Below are positions 51,149-61,969 of a stretch of DNA of 64,000 nucleotides, piece by piece. The translations under genes were made by a program, and so were the position numbers. Origin of the DNA: Pseudeuparius sepicola (Eukaryota; Arthropoda; Insecta; Coleoptera; Anthribidae); NCBI GenBank assembly GCA_963920635.1, contig OY987301.1, positions 53,202,560 to 53,266,559 of the forward strand, read 5' to 3'. The notes beneath the pieces were generated by a model. It saw only the letters and a program-made list of their open reading frames with translations, was not told where the DNA came from and ran no database searches. The number at the start of each line of letters is the position of its first letter. Within the stretch, counting starts at the first letter, position 1.

Positions 51149-52794
51149 GGATCAATCAACCTTTTTGAAAATTGAAAAAGTGCGCTGGCCAGGCACTTAG
51201 AAATTTTTTAGAACAATTTTGAGGGCGGAATCGTGTTGTAGAACTCAATTTACGTCGCATAGGAATTTTTTATTAAGAACATGTCAACATTTTTGAAAAT
51301 TGAAAAAGTGCGCTGGCCAGGCACTTAGAAATTTTTTAGAGCAATTTTGAGGGCGGAATCGTGTTGTAGAACTCAATTTACGTCGCATAGGAATTTTTTA
51401 TTCGGAGCATGTCAACATTTTTGAAAATTGAAAAAATGCGCTGGCCAGGCACTTAGAATTTTTTTAGAAAAATTTTGACGGCGGAATCGTGTTGTAAAAC
51501 TCAATTTACGTCGAATAGTATTTTTTTTTCGGAGCATGTCAACGTTTTTGAAAATTGAAAAAGTGCGCTGGCCAGGCACTTAGAAATTTTTTAGAAAAGT
51601 TTTGAGGGCGGAATCGTGTTGTAGGACTCAATTTACGTCGCATAGGAATTTTCTTTTCGGAGCATGTCAAAATTTTTGAAAATTGAAAAAGTGCGCTGGC
51701 CAGGCACTTAGAAATTGTATAGAAAAATTTTGATGGCGGAATCGTGTTGTAGAACTCAATTAACGTCGCATAGGAATTTCTTTTCGGAGCATGTCAACAT
51801 TTTTGAAAATTGAAAAAGTGCGCTGGCCAGGCAATTAGAAATTTTTTAGAAAAATTTTGAGGGCCGAATCGTGTGGTTGAACTCAATTTACGTCGCATAG
51901 GAATTTTTTTTCGGAGCATGTCAACTTTTTTGAAAATTGAAAAAGTGCGCTGGCCAGGCACTTAGAAATTTTTTAGAAAAATTTTGAGGTCCGAATCGTG
52001 TGGTTGAACTCAATTTACGTCGCATAGGAATTTTTTTCGGATCAGTCAACCTTTTTGAAAATTGAAAAAGTGCGCTGGCCAGGCACTTAGAAATTTTTTA
52101 GAAAAATTTTCAGGGCGGAATCGGGTTTTAGGAGTCAATTTACGTCGCATAATAATTTTCTTTTCGGAGCATGTCAACATTTTTAAAAATCGAAAAAGTG
52201 CGCTGGCCAGGCACTAAGAAATTTTTTAGAACAATTTTGAGGGCTGAATTGTGTTGTAGAACTCAATTTACGTCGCATAGGAATTTTCTTTTCGGAGCAT
52301 GTCAACATTTGTGAAAATTGAAAAAGTGCGCTGGCCAGGCACTTAAAATTTTTTTGACGGCGGAATCGTGTTGTAAAACTCAATTTACGTCGCATAGTTT
52401 TTTTTTTCGGAGCATGTCAACGTTTTTGAAATTTGAAAAAGTACGCTGGCCAGGCACTTAGAAATTTTTTAGAAAAATTTTGAGGGCGGAATTGTGTTGT
52501 AGAACTCAATTTACGTCGCATAGGAATTTTCTTTTTGGAGCATGTCAACATTTTTGAAAATTGAAAAAGTGCGCTGGCCAGGCACTTAGAAATTTTTTAG
52601 AGCAATTTTGAGGGCGGAATCGTGTTGTAGAACTCAATTTACGTCGCATAGGAATTTTTTATTCGGAGCATGTCAACATTTTTGAAAATTGAAAAAATGC
52701 GCTGGCCAGGCACTTAGAATTTTTTTAGAAAAATTTTGACGGCGGAATCGTGTTGTAAAACTCAATTTACGTCGCATAGTATTTTTTTTTCGGA

Positions 52795-55470
52795 GCATGT
52801 CAACGTTTTTGAAAATTGAAAAAGTGCGCTGGCCAGGCACTTAGAAATTTTTTAGAAAAGTTTTGAGGGCGGAATCGTGTTGTAGGACTCAATTTACGTC
52901 GCATAGGAATTTTCTTTTCGGAGCATGTCAAAATTTTTGAAAATTGAAAAAGTGCGCTGGCCAGGCACTTAGAAATTGTATAGAAAAATTTTGATGGCGG
53001 AATCGTGTTGTAGAACTCAATTAACGTCGCATAGGAATTTCTTTTCGGAGCATGTCAACATTTTTGAAAATTGAAAAAGTGCGCTGGCCAGGCAATTAGA
53101 AATTTTTTAGAAAAATTTTGAGGGCCGAATCGTGTGGTTGAACTCAATTTACGTCGCATAGGAATTTTTTTTCGGAGCATGTCAACGTTTTTGAAAATTG
53201 AAAGTGCGCTGGCCAGGCACTTAGAAATTTTTTAGAAAAGTTTTGAAGGCGGAATCGTGTTGTAGGACTCAATTTACGTCGCATAGGAATTTTCTTTTCG
53301 GAGCATGTCAAAATTTCTGAAAATTGAAAAAGTGCGCTGGCCAGGCACTTAGAAATTGTATAGAAAAATTTTGATGGCGGAATCGTGTTGTAGAACTCAA
53401 TTTACGTCGCATAGGAATTTCTTTTCGGAGCATGTCAACATTTTTGAAAATTGAAAAAGTGCGCTGGCCAGGCAATTAGAAATTTTTTAGAAAAATTTTG
53501 AGGGCGGAATCGTGTTGTAGAACTCAATTTACGTCGCATATGAATTTTTTATTCGGAGCATGTCAACATTTTTGAAAATTGAAAAAGTGCGCTGGCCAGG
53601 CACTTAGAATTTTTTTAGAAACATTTTGAGGGCGGAATTGTGTTGTAGAACTCAATTTACGTCGCATAGGAATTTTCTTTTTGGAGCATGTCAACATTTT
53701 TGAAAATTGAAAAAGTGCGCTGGCCAGGCACTTAGAAATTTTGAGGGCGGAATCGTGTTGTAGAACTCAATTTACGTCGCATAGGAATTTTTTTTATTCG
53801 GAGCATGTCAACATTTTTGAAAATTGAAAAAGTGCGCTGGCCAGGCACTTAGAATTTTTTTAGAAACATTTTGAGGGCGGAATCGTGTTGTAGAACTCAA
53901 TTTACGTCGCATAGGAATTTTTTTTTGGGAGCATGTCAACATTTGTAAAAATTGAAAAAGTGCGCTGGCCAGGCATTTAGAAATTTTTTAGAAAAATTTT
54001 GAGAGCGGAATCGTGTTGTAGAACTCAATTTACGTCGCATAGCAATTTTCTTTTCGGAGCATGTCAACGTTTTTGAAAATTGAAAAAGTGCGCTGGCTAG
54101 GCACTTAGAATTTTTTTAGAAAAATTTTGACGGCGGAATCGTGTTGTAAAACTCAATTTACGTCGTATAGTATTTTTTTTTTCGGAGTATGTCAACGTTT
54201 TTGAAAATTGACAAAGTGCGCTGGCCAGGCACTTAGAATTTTTTTAGAAAAATTTTGACGGCGGAATCTGTTGTAAAACTCAATTTACGTCTCATAGTAT
54301 TTTTTTTTCGGAGCATGTCAACGTTTTAAAAATTGAAAAAGTGCGCTGGCCAGGCACTTAGAAATTTTTTAGAAAAGTTTTGAGGGCGGAATCGTGTTGT
54401 TGGACTCAATTTACGTCGCATAGGAATTTTCTTTTCGGAGCATGTCAACATTTTTAAAAATTGAAAAAGTGCGCTGGCCAGGCAATTAGAAATTTTTTAG
54501 AAAAATTTTGAGGGCCGAATCGTGTGGTTGAACTCAATTTACGTCGCATAGGAATTTTTTTTCGGAGCATGTCAACGTTTTTGAAAATTGAAAAAGTGCG
54601 CTGGCCAGGCACTTAGAAATTTTTTAGAAAAGTTTTGAGGGCGGAATCGTGTTGTAGGACTCAATTTACGTCGCATAGGAATTTTCTTTTCGGAGCATGT
54701 CAAAATTTCTGAAAATTGAAAAAGTGCGCTGGCCAGGCACTTAGAAATTGTATAGAAAAATTTTGATTTCGGAATCGTGTTGTAGAACTCAATATACGTC
54801 GCATAGGAATTTCTTTTCGGAGCATGTCAACATTTTTGAAAATTGAAAAAGTGCGCTGGCCAGGCAATTAGAAATTTTTTAGAAAAATTTTGAGGGCGGA
54901 ATCGTGTTGTAGAACTCAATTTACGTCGCATAGAAATTTTTTATTCGGAGCATGTCAACATTTTTGAAAATTGAAAAAGTGCGCTGGCCAGGCACTTAGA
55001 ATTTTTTTAGAAACATTTTGAGGGCGGAATTGTGTTGTAGAACTCAATTTACGTCGCATAGGATTTTTCTTTTTGGAGCATGTCAACATTTTTGAAAATT
55101 GAAAAAGTGCGCTGGCCAGGCACTTAGAAATTTTTTAGAAAAATTTTGAGGGCGGAATCGTGTTGTAGAACTCAATTTACGTCGCATAGGAATTTTTTAT
55201 TCGGAGCATGTCAACATTTTTGAAAATTGAAAAAGTGCGCTGGCCAGGCACTTAGAATTTTTTTAGAAACATTTTGAGGGCGGAATCGTGTTGTAGAACT
55301 CAATTTACGTCGCATAGGAATTTTTTTTTGGGAGCATGTCAACATTTGTAAAAATTGAAAATTTTGACGGCGGAATCGTGTTGTAAAACTCAATTTACGT
55401 CTCATAGTATTTTTTTTTTCGGAGCATGTCAACGTTTTTAAAAATTGAAAAAGTGCGCTGGCCAGGCATT
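52795..55470. repeat. Domain E 2.7-kb block, copy 1 (offset 4,159 then 4,172)
   Basis: This block matches ~56,960-59,640. The offset is 4,159 before 53,740 (GAAAGTGCGC at 53200/57359; TTTGAAGGCG at 53242/57401) and 4,172 afterwards (55,211/59,383), because this copy carries a 13-bp deletion at ~53,740. Confidence 0.85.
53728..53752. repeat. Monomer with 13-bp deletion of the AT inverted repeat
   Basis: CTTAGAAATTTTGAGGGCGG stands where the paired block at ~57,893 has AAATTTTGTAGAAAAATTTTG (given here only as the parent motif). The deletion lies between two AAATTTT direct repeats. The change of offset from 4,159 to 4,172 confirms its size. Confidence 0.85.
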
Positions 55471-56959
55471 TAGAAATTTTTTAGAAAAATTTTGAGAGCG
55501 GAATCGTGTTGTAGAACTCAATTTACGTCGCATAGCAATTTTCTTTTCGGAGCATGTCAACGTTTTTGAAAATTGAAAAAGTGCGCTGGAGAGGCACTTA
55601 GAATTTTTTTAGAAAAATTTTTACGGCGGAATCGTGTTGTAAAACTCAATTTACGTCGTATTTTATTTTTTTTTCGGAGTATGTCAACGTTTTTGAAAAT
55701 TGACAAAGTGCGCTGGCCAGGCACTTAGAATTTTTTTAGAAAAATTTTGACGGCGGAATCTGTTGTAAAACTCAATTTACGTCTCATAGTATTTTTTTTC
55801 GGAGCATGTCAACGTTTTTAAAAATTGAAAAAGTGCGCTGGCCAGGCACTTAGAAATTTTTTAGAAAAGTTTTGAGGGCGGAATCGTGTTGTTGGACTCA
55901 ACTTACGTCGCATAGGAATTTTCTTTTCGGAGCATGTCAACATTTTTAAAAATTGAAAAAGTGCGCTGGCCAGGCATTTAGAAATTTTTTAGAAAAGTTT
56001 TGAGGGCGGAATCGTGTTGTTGGACTCAATTTACGTCGCATAGGAATTTTCTTTTCGGAGCATGTCAACATTTTTGAAAATTGAAAAAGTGCGCTGGCCA
56101 GGCAATTAGAAATTTTTTAGAAAAGTTTGAGGGCGGAATCGTGTTGTAGAACTCAATTTACGTCGCATAGCAATTTTCTTTTCGGAGCATGTCAACGTTT
56201 TTGAAAATTGAAAAAGTCCGCTGGCCAGTCACTTAGAATTTTTTTAGAAAAATTTTGACGGCGGAATCTGTTGTAAAACTCAATTTACGTCTCATAGTAT
56301 TTTTTTTTCGGAGCATGTCCACGTTTTTAAAAATTGAAAAAAAGTGCGCTGGCCAGGCACTTAGAAATTTTTTAGAAAAGTTTTGAGGGCGGAATCGTGT
56401 TGTTTTACTCAATTTACGTCGCATAGGAATTTTCTTTTCGGAGCATGTCAACATTTTTAAAAATTGAAAAAGTGCGCTGGCCAGGCATTTAGAAATTTTT
56501 TAGAAAAATTTTGAGAGCGGAATCGTGTTGTAGAACTCAATTTACGTCGCATAGCAATTTTCTTTTCGGAGCATGTCAACGTTTTTGAAAATTGAAAAAG
56601 TGCGCTGGCTAGGCACTTAGAATTTTTTTAGAAAAATTTTGACGGCGGAATCGTGTTGTAAAACTCAATTTACGTCGTATAGTATTTTTTTTTTCGGAGT
56701 ATGTCAACGTTTTTGAAAATTGACAAAGTGCGCTGGCCAGGCACTTAGAATTTTTTTAGAAAAATTTTGACGGCGGAATCTGTTGTAAAACTCAATTTAC
56801 GTCTCATAGTATTTTTTTTTCGGAGCATGTCAACGTTTTTAAAAATTGAAAAAAGTGCGCTGGCCAGGCACTTAGAAATTTTTTAGAAAAGTTTTGAGGG
56901 CGGAATCGTGTTGTTTTACTCAATTTACGTCGCATAGGAATTTTCTTTTCGGAGCATGT

Positions 56960-59640
56960 CAACGTTTTTGAAAATTGAAAAAGTGCGCTGGCCAGGCACT
57001 TAGAAATTTTTTAGAAAAGTTTTGAGGGCGGAATCGTGTTGTAGGACTCAATTTACGTCGCATAGGAATTTTCTTTTCGGAGCATGTCAAAATTTTTGAA
57101 AATTGAAAAAGTGCGCTGGCCAGGCACTTAGAAATTGTATAGAAAAATTTTGATGGCGGAATCGTGTTGTAGAACTCAATTAACGTCGCATAGGAATTTC
57201 TTTTCGGAGCATGTCAACATTTTTGAAAATTGAAAAAGTGCGCTGGCCAGGCAATTAGAAATTTTTTAGAAAAATTTTGAGGGCCGAATCGTGTGGTTGA
57301 ACTCAATTTACGTCGCATAGGAATTTTTTTTCGGAGCATGTCAACGTTTTTGAAAATTGAAAGTGCGCTGGCCAGGCACTTAGAAATTTTTTAGAAAAGT
57401 TTTGAAGGCGGAATCGTGTTGTAGGACTCAATTTACGTCGCATAGGAATTTTCTTTTCGGAGCATGTCAAAATTTCTGAAAATTGAAAAAGTGCGCTGGC
57501 CAGGCACTTAGAAATTGTATAGAAAAATTTTGATGGCGGAATCGTGTTGTAGAACTCAATTTACGTCGCATAGGAATTTCTTTTCGGAGCATGTCAACAT
57601 TTTTGAAAATTGAAAAAGTGCGCTGGCCAGGCAATTAGAAATTTTTTAGAAAAATTTTGAGGGCGGAATCGTGTTGTAGAACTCAATTTACGTCGCATAG
57701 GAATTTTTTATTCGGAGCATGTCAACATTTTTGAAAATTGAAAAAGTGCGCTGGCCAGGCACTTAGAATTTTTTTAGAAACATTTTGAGGGCGGAATTGT
57801 GTTGTAGAACTCAATTTACGTCGCATAGGAATTTTCTTTTTGGAGCATGTCAACATTTTTGAAAATTGAAAAAGTGCGCTGGCCAGGCACTTAGAAATTT
57901 TGTAGAAAAATTTTGAGGGCGGAATCGTGTTGTAGAACTCAATTTACGTCGCATAGGAATTTTTTTTATTCGGAGCATGTCAACATTTTTGAAAATTGAA
58001 AAAGTGCGCTGGCCAGGCACTTAGAATTTTTTTAGAAACATTTTGAGGGCGGAATCGTGTTGTAGAACTCAATTTACGTCGCATAGGAATTTTTTTTTGG
58101 GAGCATGTCAACATTTGTAAAAATTGAAAAAGTGCGCTGGCCAGGCATTTAGAAATTTTTTAGAAAAATTTTGAGAGCGGAATCGTGTTGTAGAACTCAA
58201 TTTACGTCGCATAGCAATTTTCTTTTCGGAGCATGTCAACGTTTTTGAAAATTGAAAAAGTGCGCTGGCTAGGCACTTAGAATTTTTTTAGAAAAATTTT
58301 GACGGCGGAATCGTGTTGTAAAACTCAATTTACGTCGTATAGTATTTTTTTTTTCGGAGTATGTCAACGTTTTTGAAAATTGACAAAGTGCGCTGGCCAG
58401 GCACTTAGAATTTTTTTAGAAAAATTTTGACGGCGGAATCTGTTGTAAAACTCAATTTACGTCTCATAGTATTTTTTTTTCGGAGCATGTCAACGTTTTA
58501 AAAATTGAAAAAGTGCGCTGGCCAGGCACTTAGAAATTTTTTAGAAAAGTTTTGAGGGCGGAATCGTGTTGTTGGACTCAATTTACGTCGCATAGGAATT
58601 TTCTTTTCGGAGCATGTCAACATTTTTAAAAATTGAAAAAGTGCGCTGGCCAGGCAATTAGAAATTTTTTAGAAAAATTTTGAGGGCCGAATCGTGTGGT
58701 TGAACTCAATTTACGTCGCATAGGAATTTTTTTTCGGAGCATGTCAACGTTTTTGAAAATTGAAAAAGTGCGCTGGCCAGGCACTTAGAAATTTTTTAGA
58801 AAAGTTTTGAGGGCGGAATCGTGTTGTAGGACTCAATTTACGTCGCATAGGAATTTTCTTTTCGGAGCATGTCAAAATTTCTGAAAATTGAAAAAGTGCG
58901 CTGGCCAGGCACTTAGAAATTGTATAGAAAAATTTTGATTTCGGAATCGTGTTGTAGAACTCAATATACGTCGCATAGGAATTTCTTTTCGGAGCATGTC
59001 AACATTTTTGAAAATTGAAAAAGTGCGCTGGCCAGGCAATTAGAAATTTTTTAGAAAAATTTTGAGGGCGGAATCGTGTTGTAGAACTCAATTTACGTCG
59101 CATAGAAATTTTTTATTCGGAGCATGTCAACATTTTTGAAAATTGAAAAAGTGCGCTGGCCAGGCACTTAGAATTTTTTTAGAAACATTTTGAGGGCGGA
59201 ATTGTGTTGTAGAACTCAATTTACGTCGCATAGGATTTTTCTTTTTGGAGCATGTCAACATTTTTGAAAATTGAAAAAGTGCGCTGGCCAGGCACTTAGA
59301 AATTTTTTAGAAAAATTTTGAGGGCGGAATCGTGTTGTAGAACTCAATTTACGTCGCATAGGAATTTTTTATTCGGAGCATGTCAACATTTTTGAAAATT
59401 GAAAAAGTGCGCTGGCCAGGCACTTAGAATTTTTTTAGAAACATTTTGAGGGCGGAATCGTGTTGTAGAACTCAATTTACGTCGCATAGGAATTTTTTTT
59501 TGGGAGCATGTCAACATTTGTAAAAATTGAAAATTTTGACGGCGGAATCGTGTTGTAAAACTCAATTTACGTCTCATAGTATTTTTTTTTCGGAGCATGT
59601 CAACGTTTTTAAAAATTGAAAAAGTGCGCTGGCCAGGCAC
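56960..59640. repeat. Domain E 2.7-kb block, copy 2
   Basis: This is the second copy of ~52,795-55,470. It retains the GTAGAAAAATTTT segment at ~57,902 that is missing from copy 1. It ends where CATTTAG of copy 1 is replaced by CACTTAGAAATTG. Confidence 0.85.
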
Positions 59641-60503
59641 TTAGAAATTGTATAGAAAAATTTTGATGGCGGAATCGTGTTGTAGAACTCAATTAACGTC
59701 GCATAGGAATTTCTTTTCGGAGCATGTCAACATTTTTGAAAATTGAAAAAGTGCGCTGGCCAGGCAATTAGAAATTTTTTAGAAAAATTTTGAGGGCCGA
59801 ATCGTGTGGTTGAACTCAATTTACGTCGCATAGGAATTTTTTTCGGATCAGTCAACCTTTTTGAAAATTGAAAAAGTGCGCTGGCCAGGCACTTAGAAAT
59901 TTTTTAGAAAAATTTTCAGGGCGGAATCGGGTTTTAGGACTCAATTTACGTCGCATAGGAATTTTATTTTCGGAGCATGTCAACATTTTTAAAAATTGAA
60001 AAAGTGCGCTGGCCAGGCATTTAGAAATTTTTTAGAAAAATTTTGAGGGCGGAATCGTGTTGTAGAACTCAATTTACGTCGCATAGGAATTTTTTATTCG
60101 GAGCATGTCAACATTTTTGAAAATTGAAAAAGTGCGCTGGCCAGGCACTTAGAATTTTTTTAGAAACATTTTGAGGGCGGAATCGTGTTGTAGAACTCAA
60201 TTTACGTCGCATAGGAATTTTTTTTTGGGAGCATGTCAACATTTGTAAAAATTGAAAATTTTGACGGCGGAATCGTGTTGTAAAACTCAATTTACGTCTC
60301 ATAGTATTTTTTTTTTCGAAGCATGTCAACGTTTTTAAAAATTGAAAAAGTGCGCTGGCCAGGCACTTAGAAATTGTATAGAAAAATTTTGATGGCGGAA
60401 TCGTGTTGTAGAACTCAATTAACGTCGCATAGGAATTTCTTTTCGGAGCATGTCAACATTTTTGAAAATTGAAAAAGTGCGCTGGCCAGGCACTTAGAAA
60501 TTT
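58540..60503. repeat. 1,964-bp tandem duplication, copy 1
   Basis: Anchors 59,383/61,347, 60,108/62,072 and ATTTTATTTT at 59961/61925 all differ by 1,964. The first copy has TCGAAGCATG at ~60,317 where the second has TCGGAGCATG. Confidence 0.85.
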
Positions 60504-61242
60504 TTTAGAAAAGTTTTGAGGGCGGAATCGTGTTGTTGGACTCAATTTACGTCGCATAGGAATTTTCTTTTCGGAGCATGTCAACATTTTTAAAAATTGA
60601 AAAAGTGCGCTGGCCAGGCAATTAGAAATTTTTTAGAAAAATTTTGAGGGCCGAATCGTGTGGTTGAACTCAATTTACGTCGCATAGGAATTTTTTTTCG
60701 GAGCATGTCAACGTTTTTGAAAATTGAAAAAGTGCGCTGGCCAGGCACTTAGAAATTTTTTAGAAAAGTTTTGAGGGCGGAATCGTGTTGTAGGACTCAA
60801 TTTACGTCGCATAGGAATTTTCTTTTCGGAGCATGTCAAAATTTCTGAAAATTGAAAAAGTGCGCTGGCCAGGCACTTAGAAATTGTATAGAAAAATTTT
60901 GATTTCGGAATCGTGTTGTAGAACTCAATATACGTCGCATAGGAATTTCTTTTCGGAGCATGTCAACATTTTTGAAAATTGAAAAAGTGCGCTGGCCAGG
61001 CAATTAGAAATTTTTTAGAAAAATTTTGAGGGCGGAATCGTGTTGTAGAACTCAATTTACGTCGCATAGAAATTTTTTATTCGGAGCATGTCAACATTTT
61101 TGAAAATTGAAAAAGTGCGCTGGCCAGGCACTTAGAATTTTTTTAGAAACATTTTGAGGGCGGAATTGTGTTGTAGAACTCAATTTACGTCGCATAGGAT
61201 TTTTCTTTTTGGAGCATGTCAACATTTTTGAAAATTGAAAAA

Positions 61243-61259
61243 GTGCGCTGGCCAGGCAC
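61243..61259. repeat. Central dyad of the monomer (example copy)
   Basis: The 17-base sequence GTGCGCTGGCCAGGCAC has a perfect 8-bp palindrome, CTGGCCAG, flanked by GTGC and GCAC arms with one unpaired G on the left. It recurs in most monomers and is the most G+C-rich part of an otherwise AT-rich unit. It could be a binding site for a dimeric protein or could form a cruciform or RNA hairpin; the sequence alone does not decide. Common point variants are CTGGCTAG (e.g. 10863), CGGGCCAG (e.g. 10990), CTGGACAG (e.g. 14637), CTGCCCAG (e.g. 39950) and the linked pair GTCC...TCAC (e.g. 668). Confidence 0.85.
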
Positions 61260-61371
61260 TTAGAAATTTTTTAGAAAAATTTTGAGGGCGGAATCGTGTT
61301 GTAGAACTCAATTTACGTCGCATAGGAATTTTTTATTCGGAGCATGTCAACATTTTTGAAAATTGAAAAAG
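61244..61371 (+). repeat. Representative canonical monomer (128 bp)
   Basis: This copy runs from one TGCGCTGG to the base before the next (61372). Numbering from its first base, the parts are: dyad (base -1 to 16), AT inverted repeat (21-39), the G-rich stretch GAGGGCGGAATCGTG (41-55), conserved CAATTTACGTCGCATAGG (about 66-83), a T-rich tract (84-94), CGGAGCATGTCAAC (about 95-108), and the A/T-tract stretch TTTTTGAAAATTGAAAAA leading into the next dyad. Because 128 is not a multiple of three, an open frame cannot stay in phase from copy to copy. The phase of the monomer start is my choice. Confidence 0.95.
61264..61282. repeat. AT-rich inverted repeat of the monomer (example copy)
   Basis: AAATTTTT and AAAAATTT are perfect 8-bp inverted arms separated by TAG. 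The element starts five bases after the dyad, so each canonical monomer has two adjacent potential hairpins. Frequent subtypes weaken it: AGAAAAGTTTT replaces AGAAAAATTTT (e.g. 1320), and AATTGTATAG replaces AATTTTTTAG (e.g. 1937). Confidence 0.8.
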
Positions 61372-61969
61372 TGCGCTGGCCAGGCACTTAGAATTTTTTT
61401 AGAAACATTTTGAGGGCGGAATCGTGTTGTAGAACTCAATTTACGTCGCATAGGAATTTTTTTTTGGGAGCATGTCAACATTTGTAAAAATTGAAAATTT
61501 TGACGGCGGAATCGTGTTGTAAAACTCAATTTACGTCTCATAGTATTTTTTTTTCGGAGCATGTCAACGTTTTTAAAAATTGAAAAAGTGCGCTGGCCAG
61601 GCACTTAGAAATTGTATAGAAAAATTTTGATGGCGGAATCGTGTTGTAGAACTCAATTAACGTCGCATAGGAATTTCTTTTCGGAGCATGTCAACATTTT
61701 TGAAAATTGAAAAAGTGCGCTGGCCAGGCAATTAGAAATTTTTTAGAAAAATTTTGAGGGCCGAATCGTGTGGTTGAACTCAATTTACGTCGCATAGGAA
61801 TTTTTTTCGGATCAGTCAACCTTTTTGAAAATTGAAAAAGTGCGCTGGCCAGGCACTTAGAAATTTTTTAGAAAAATTTTCAGGGCGGAATCGGGTTTTA
61901 GGACTCAATTTACGTCGCATAGGAATTTTATTTTCGGAGCATGTCAACATTTTTAAAAATTGAAAAAGT

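Larger units (their letters stand above)
39070..51510. repeat. Domain D: 2,346-bp higher-order repeat array
   Basis: No gene is present. The anchor GGATCAATCA occurs at 41241, 44366, 46712, 48803 and 51149, spacings 3,125, 2,346, 2,091 and 2,346. A second anchor set (40,177, 43,302, 45,648, 47,739, 50,085) gives identical spacings. Units are nearly identical by eye, down to private variants such as GGCGCATGTC, CATAGCAAGTTTC, ATTAAGAACATG and GACGGTGGAATC. This is the most homogenised part of the window. Confidence 0.88.

Noticed and set aside
37430..52460. Assembly duplication as the cause of the 14,410-bp-offset copy
   Set aside because: The match covers only about 630 bp, with different sequence on both sides, so it is not a simple duplicated contig end; reads would still be needed to exclude mis-joins in an array like this.
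61333..61351. Possible CENP-B box at TTCGGAGCATGTCAAC
   Set aside because: It has TTCG and an A at the right distance, but the required CGGG is replaced by TCAA, and no reverse-strand match (CCCG...) was seen.
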